A DNA stretch of 64,000 nt from Roseiarcus sp036513315 (GTDB lineage Bacteria; Pseudomonadota; Alphaproteobacteria; Rhizobiales; Beijerinckiaceae), in assembly GCA_036513315.1 (NCBI GenBank), contig DATBZF010000005.1, positions 1 to 64,000 of the forward strand, given 5' to 3'. How positions within the stretch are numbered: position 1 is the stretch's first letter; each line of letters opens with the position of its first letter. Of this stretch, positions 60,933 through 64,000 are shown piece after piece. A program made the translations under genes and the position numbers. The notes under the pieces were generated by a model that saw only the letters and a list, made by a program, of their open reading frames with translations, was not told the origin of the DNA and ran no database searches.

Positions 60933-61865
60933 TCAACCGAGCTTCGACCCGTTTGTGGTTAAGTAGATCGAATAGAGCGACGTCGTTCCGCAAATGAACA
61001 AGCGATTGAGCTTGAAACCGCCAAAGGTGACGTTGGCGACCATTTCGGGAATGAGAATCTTCCCGATCAGCGTGCCGTCTTTGTCATAGCAATGGACCCC
61101 TTCGCCCGTGCTGGTCCAGATGCGACCCTTCCAGTCGACGCGAAAACCGTCGAAGAGGCCGGATGTCGATTCGGCGAAGATTTCCCCGCCCTTGAGACTT
61201 TTGCCGTTTGCCGCCACCGTGAAGCGGCGGATGTGGCGCGGCCCATTTTCCTGATGCGTCGCCCCGGTATCGGCTACATAGAGAAACTTCTCATCCGGCG
61301 AGAAAGCGAGGCCGTTCGGCCGCACCATGTCGCTCACCACGCGGGTGACGTCGCCGCTTTTGGGATCGATGCGATAGACATGGCAGCCATCGATTTCCTG
61401 TGGCGCCCGGTCGCCTTCATAGTCCGTGTCGATGCCATAGGCGGGATCGGTGAACCAGATGGAATCGTCGGATTTGACGACGGCGTCGTTGGGCGAATTG
61501 AGACGCTTGCCGTCCCACTTGTCGGCGATGACTGCGATCGACCCATCGATCTCGGTGCGCGTGACGCGTCGCGTCAGGTGCTCGCAAGTGACGAGCCGAC
61601 CTTGGTTGTCGACCGTATTGCCATTCGAATTGTTCGAGCGCTCGCGAAAGACCGAAACCTCGCCGCTGGGTTCGACGAGCCGCATCATGCGATTGTTCGG
61701 GATATCAGACCAGACGAGATAGCGGCCGGCGGAAAACCAGGCGGGACCTTCCGCCCACCGGGCGCCGGTCCACAGGCGCTCGACGCGTACATGGCCCGCG
61801 AAGCAAGCGTTAAAGCGCGGATCGAGGACGACGATCGCGGTCCCCTCAACTTGACCATACCACAT
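60933..61865 (-). CDS. SMP-30/gluconolactonase-family lactonase
   Basis: The 310-residue protein is a six-bladed propeller of the SMP-30 family. Metal ligands are the Glu of WAEGPAWF, the Asn of RLNSPNDAV, another Asn in VRPNGLAFSPDE and the Asp of DGFRVDW. It opens sugar lactones to aldonic acids, usually in the cytoplasm; no signal peptide is seen. GGGGGGA precedes the ATG at 61865, with a GTG just before it. The DapA- and RraA-family genes on the same strand upstream suggest a sugar-acid pathway. Confidence 0.87.
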   Translation of the reverse strand: MWYGQVEGTAIVVLDPRFNACFAGHVRVERLWTGARWAEGPAWFSAGRYLVWSDIPNNRMMRLVEPSGEVSVFRERSNNSNGNTVDNQGRLVTCEHLTRRVTRTEIDGSIAVIADKWDGKRLNSPNDAVVKSDDSIWFTDPAYGIDTDYEGDRAPQEIDGCHVYRIDPKSGDVTRVVSDMVRPNGLAFSPDEKFLYVADTGATHQENGPRHIRRFTVAANGKSLKGGEIFAESTSGLFDGFRVDWKGRIWTSTGEGVHCYDKDGTLIGKILIPEMVANVTFGGFKLNRLFICGTTSLYSIYLTTNGSKLG

Positions 61866-61889
61866 CACACATTCCCCCCTTCATTTTGA

Positions 61890-62106
61890 ACCCATCTGAT
61901 CTTCGCCACCTACCAGAATGCCGGCATGCGCGTCTATGAAATCCGCGATCAGTTTCGTCCCGTCGAAGTCCAAGAAACTGATCGACCCCCGCCCCAACCG
62001 GTCCGCAGCGCTGCATTCGGTCAATGCGTTCGTCGACAGAAACGGTCTTTGTTATGGCGCCGACTGGAGCGGCGCCGGTCTCTTCATCGTGGAATATGGC
62101 GGCTGA
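61890..62106 (+). pseudogene. Remnant of an LVIVD-repeat type protein gene, C-terminal end only
   Basis: In one frame from 61890 the DNA reads LIFATYQNAGMRVYEI then RDQFRPVEV. It then shifts by one frame to KLIDPRPNR, HSVNAFVDRNGLCY and GAGLFIVEYGG before a stop at 62106. Together these match the C-terminal strands of LVIVD-repeat beta-propeller-like proteins as I recall them, with a short deletion at the frame change and no N-terminal part. It lies between two minus-strand genes. The family label rests on memory of the pattern. Confidence 0.6.
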
Positions 62107-62110
62107 GCGG

Positions 62111-63058
62111 TCACTCCGCCGCATTCATGCGCGGCGCCGCTCTGGCATCGACCCGCGCGAGGCGCTCAAGCAGAAAATCGACCTCTGCCTTGGCGCGCGC
62201 CGACAGTCCGGCGGCTGGCGCGCGCTGAGCGTCGAAAGCGATGGCGCCGCGTCGTTGCAGCACATATTTGCGCACCGCCAGACCGACGCCCGCCTGCTGT
62301 TCATAGCGCAGGAGCGGCAGATGCGCGTCGAACAGGTCATGCGCCTTCTGGCGCTCGCCGGCCCGGGAAAGACGAACGACATCGACGAGCATATCTGGAA
62401 AGGCATAGCCGGTCATGGCGCCGTCGGCGCCGCGCTCCATCTCGAAATCAAGAAACAGGCCGCCGTTGCCACATAGGATGGAAATCGGCCGCATCGAGCC
62501 TTCCGCCTGGAAAGATCGCAATGCCGAAATTTTCTCGAGGCCGGGCCAGTCCTCGTGCTTGAGCATAACGCAGGAAGGCAGCTCCCGCACGATTTCGCGG
62601 ATTACACGCGGCGTCATCACCACCTGGAAGGTCAGCGGATAATCCTGGATGACGAACGGAATGTCTTCGCCGATCGCCGCCGCCGCCAGCCGGTAATAGC
62701 CGATGATCTGCTCGTCAGCGCGCAGGTTCGAAGGCGGCGCAATCATGACGCCGGCGGCGCCGATCTCCATCGCGCCGCGCGCCAAGGCCCGCATCGCGGC
62801 GAACCCCGGCGCCGAAACGCCGACGATGATCGGCAACGCGCCCGCCTTGGCGACGACCTGCCGAGTCAGCGCGAGCGCTTCCTCGCCATCGAGCTTAGGG
62901 GCCTCGCCCATGACGCCGAGAATCGTCAGTCCGGTGACGCCGCAGCCGATGTAGAAATCCATCATGCGGTCGACCGAGGCACGATCGATATTGCCGGCCG
63001 GATCGAAGGGCGTCGCCGCGATCGCATAGACGCCGGCGGCCGTTTCATTGAGCTTCAT
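62111..63058 (-). CDS. DapA-family aldolase/dehydratase
   Basis: The 315-residue protein is a dihydrodipicolinate-synthase/N-acetylneuraminate-lyase fold. The Schiff-base Lys167 (CVMLKHED) and the catalytic Tyr140 (VIQDYPL) are present, with GVMGEAPKL in place of the usual GTTGE motif, which argues against a lysine-biosynthesis DapA. Such enzymes act on 2-keto-3-deoxy sugar acids or 4-hydroxy-2-oxo acids. The frame extends far upstream, but the ATG at 63058 begins the family N-terminus. It lies 25 bases after the RraA-family gene. Confidence 0.85.
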   Translation of the reverse strand: MKLNETAAGVYAIAATPFDPAGNIDRASVDRMMDFYIGCGVTGLTILGVMGEAPKLDGEEALALTRQVVAKAGALPIIVGVSAPGFAAMRALARGAMEIGAAGVMIAPPSNLRADEQIIGYYRLAAAAIGEDIPFVIQDYPLTFQVVMTPRVIREIVRELPSCVMLKHEDWPGLEKISALRSFQAEGSMRPISILCGNGGLFLDFEMERGADGAMTGYAFPDMLVDVVRLSRAGERQKAHDLFDAHLPLLRYEQQAGVGLAVRKYVLQRRGAIAFDAQRAPAAGLSARAKAEVDFLLERLARVDARAAPRMNAAE

Positions 63059-63083
63059 AGGTTCCAAATTCCTGTGCTGCGCG

Positions 63084-63788
63084 CTACTTCTTTTCCGCCG
63101 CTCTCGCCTCGTAACGCGCCCGTGTGGCGGCGTCGGGCGGATAGAGACCTGGCAAGGGAACGCCTCTGGCGACTTCCGACATGATCCAGTCTTCCAGCCG
63201 CTCCTGCTCCGGGCCAGCCGTCGCCACATGTTCGGCATGGGCGGCCGGGACGACAACGGCGCCGTCCTGATCGGCGACGATGAGATCGTCGGGATAGATT
63301 GCGACGCCGCCGCAACCGATCGGCTGTTGCCAGCCTTCAAAGATCAGGCCGGCGACCGACGGCGACGCGGCCGTCCCCTGCGACCATATCGGCAGACCGG
63401 TGGCGCGCACGCCGGCGATGTCGCGCACCACGCCGTCCGTGATCAGGCCCGCGACGCCGCGCTTGGCCATGCGCGCGCAGAGGATGTCGCCGAAGATGCC
63501 GGCGTCGACAATTCCCAGCGCGCCGACGACGACCATGCAGCCGGCCGGCATTTCCTCGATCGCCGCGCGGGTCGAGCGCGGCGAAGACCATGCATCCGGC
63601 GTCGCCAGATCTTCGCGGGCGGGAATGAAGCGCAAAGTGAAAGCGGGCCCTACGAGACGGGCCTGTCCTTCGCGCTGCGCGCGCGGACCACGCATCCAGA
63701 TGTTGCGCAATCCCTTCTTCAGCAAAATCGTCGTGATCGACGCTGTCGAGACGCCCTTCAAGGCCGCAATGATTGCTTCTCTATCCAT
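63084..63788 (-). CDS. RraA-family aldolase (HMG/CHA aldolase type)
   Basis: The 234-residue protein has the RraA/HMG-aldolase signature: Gly100-Asp101 (FGDILCARMAKRG) and Arg122-Asp123 (DGVVRDIAGV), the divalent-metal and pyruvate-enolate site. Members cleave 4-hydroxy-4-methyl-2-oxo acids or related compounds, releasing pyruvate; RraA itself regulates RNase E but is shorter. AGGAAG precedes the ATG at 63788. It is first of the pair with the DapA-family gene, so both may process one 2-keto acid. Confidence 0.83.
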   Translation of the reverse strand: MDREAIIAALKGVSTASITTILLKKGLRNIWMRGPRAQREGQARLVGPAFTLRFIPAREDLATPDAWSSPRSTRAAIEEMPAGCMVVVGALGIVDAGIFGDILCARMAKRGVAGLITDGVVRDIAGVRATGLPIWSQGTAASPSVAGLIFEGWQQPIGCGGVAIYPDDLIVADQDGAVVVPAAHAEHVATAGPEQERLEDWIMSEVARGVPLPGLYPPDAATRARYEARAAEKK

Positions 63789-64000
63789 CGAACTTCCTAT
63801 TCCCGGCGAATGCGTGCGCAACTTTTGAATTAGCGGACCGCGATCGACGCGAAAAGGGCCCGCCGGGCCGGACAAGTCTGAGCGTAGGCCGGCTCGGAGC
63901 GGCGAATATTATTGAGTTTACGCCGCCGATTCGAGCATTATCAGAGGCTTGCAGGTCGATTTAGTTTCGCGTCGCGTTTGCATCGGAATCGCGGCGGTCC
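63789..64000. other. Upstream region, window edge
   Basis: The last 212 bases probably carry the promoter of the RraA/DapA pair, with an AT-rich patch near 63905-63940. No gene can be supported before the window ends. Confidence 0.4.

Noticed and set aside
1..64000. CRISPR array, tRNA, rRNA, insertion sequence or attachment site
   Set aside because: No spaced direct repeats, no tRNA-like folds, no transposase or integrase motifs were seen on either strand by eye.

Overview
The window is chromosomal DNA from a high-GC alphaproteobacterium, most likely of the order Hyphomicrobiales (Rhizobiales). The evidence is an ery-type polyol locus of the Brucella/Rhizobium kind, many TAT-exported binding proteins of ABC and TRAP importers, short palindromic intergenic repeats of a type common in this order, and GC-rich coding bias. 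A Beijerinckiaceae/Methylocystaceae-like host is plausible but not proven. I saw no rRNA, tRNA, CRISPR array, transposase or phage gene.

Layout. 1-1664 is gene-poor and carries two large palindromic repeats. 1665-6032 holds an M24 metallopeptidase-like protein, a succinate-semialdehyde-type dehydrogenase and a secreted SEL1-repeat protein coupled to it. 6131-21758 is an enlarged erythritol-type locus: eryD-like SorC regulator, two-ATPase ABC importer, eryA and eryB, divergent eryI and eryC, plus genes not in the classical set (2-hydroxyacid dehydrogenase, class II aldolase, ribulokinase-like FGGY kinase, HAD phosphatase). EryH/TpiA2, needed to close the Brucella pathway, is absent here. 21780-29307 is a second catabolic operon (ferredoxin, enoyl-CoA hydratase, CaiB CoA-transferase, FAD oxidoreductase, NMT1-type ABC importer) with a divergent LysR regulator. 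29349-32821 pairs a cytidine-deaminase-fold enzyme with a TRAP transporter. 32851-34451 holds a tyrosine phosphatase and an HtrA-like protein that has lost its catalytic triad.

34552-41751 is a sugar or sugar-acid cluster (rhamnose mutarotase, enolase-superfamily dehydratase, GntR regulator, CUT2-type ABC importer). 41774-43190 encodes two c-type cytochromes. 43914-51895 is a probable glycoconjugate cluster: a large membrane protein, a split transketolase, an SDR epimerase fused to a GT2 glycosyltransferase, and two methyltransferases, with chained start/stop overlaps through four of these genes.

52134-60745 is the most intriguing part. A FecR-domain exported protein ending in a TbpB-like barrel is preceded in its operon by a TPR plus outer-membrane-barrel protein that resembles Slam (type XI secretion). 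Divergent from the pair lie a 66-residue secreted protein, a CHASE2 adenylate cyclase and, further on, a Crp-family regulator. This looks like an envelope-to-cAMP sensing unit. 60933-63788 ends the window with an SMP-30 lactonase, a decayed gene remnant, a DapA-family aldolase/dehydratase and an RraA-family aldolase, which could work with the dehydratase at 34923 and the dehydrogenase at 3070 in non-phosphorylative sugar-acid breakdown.
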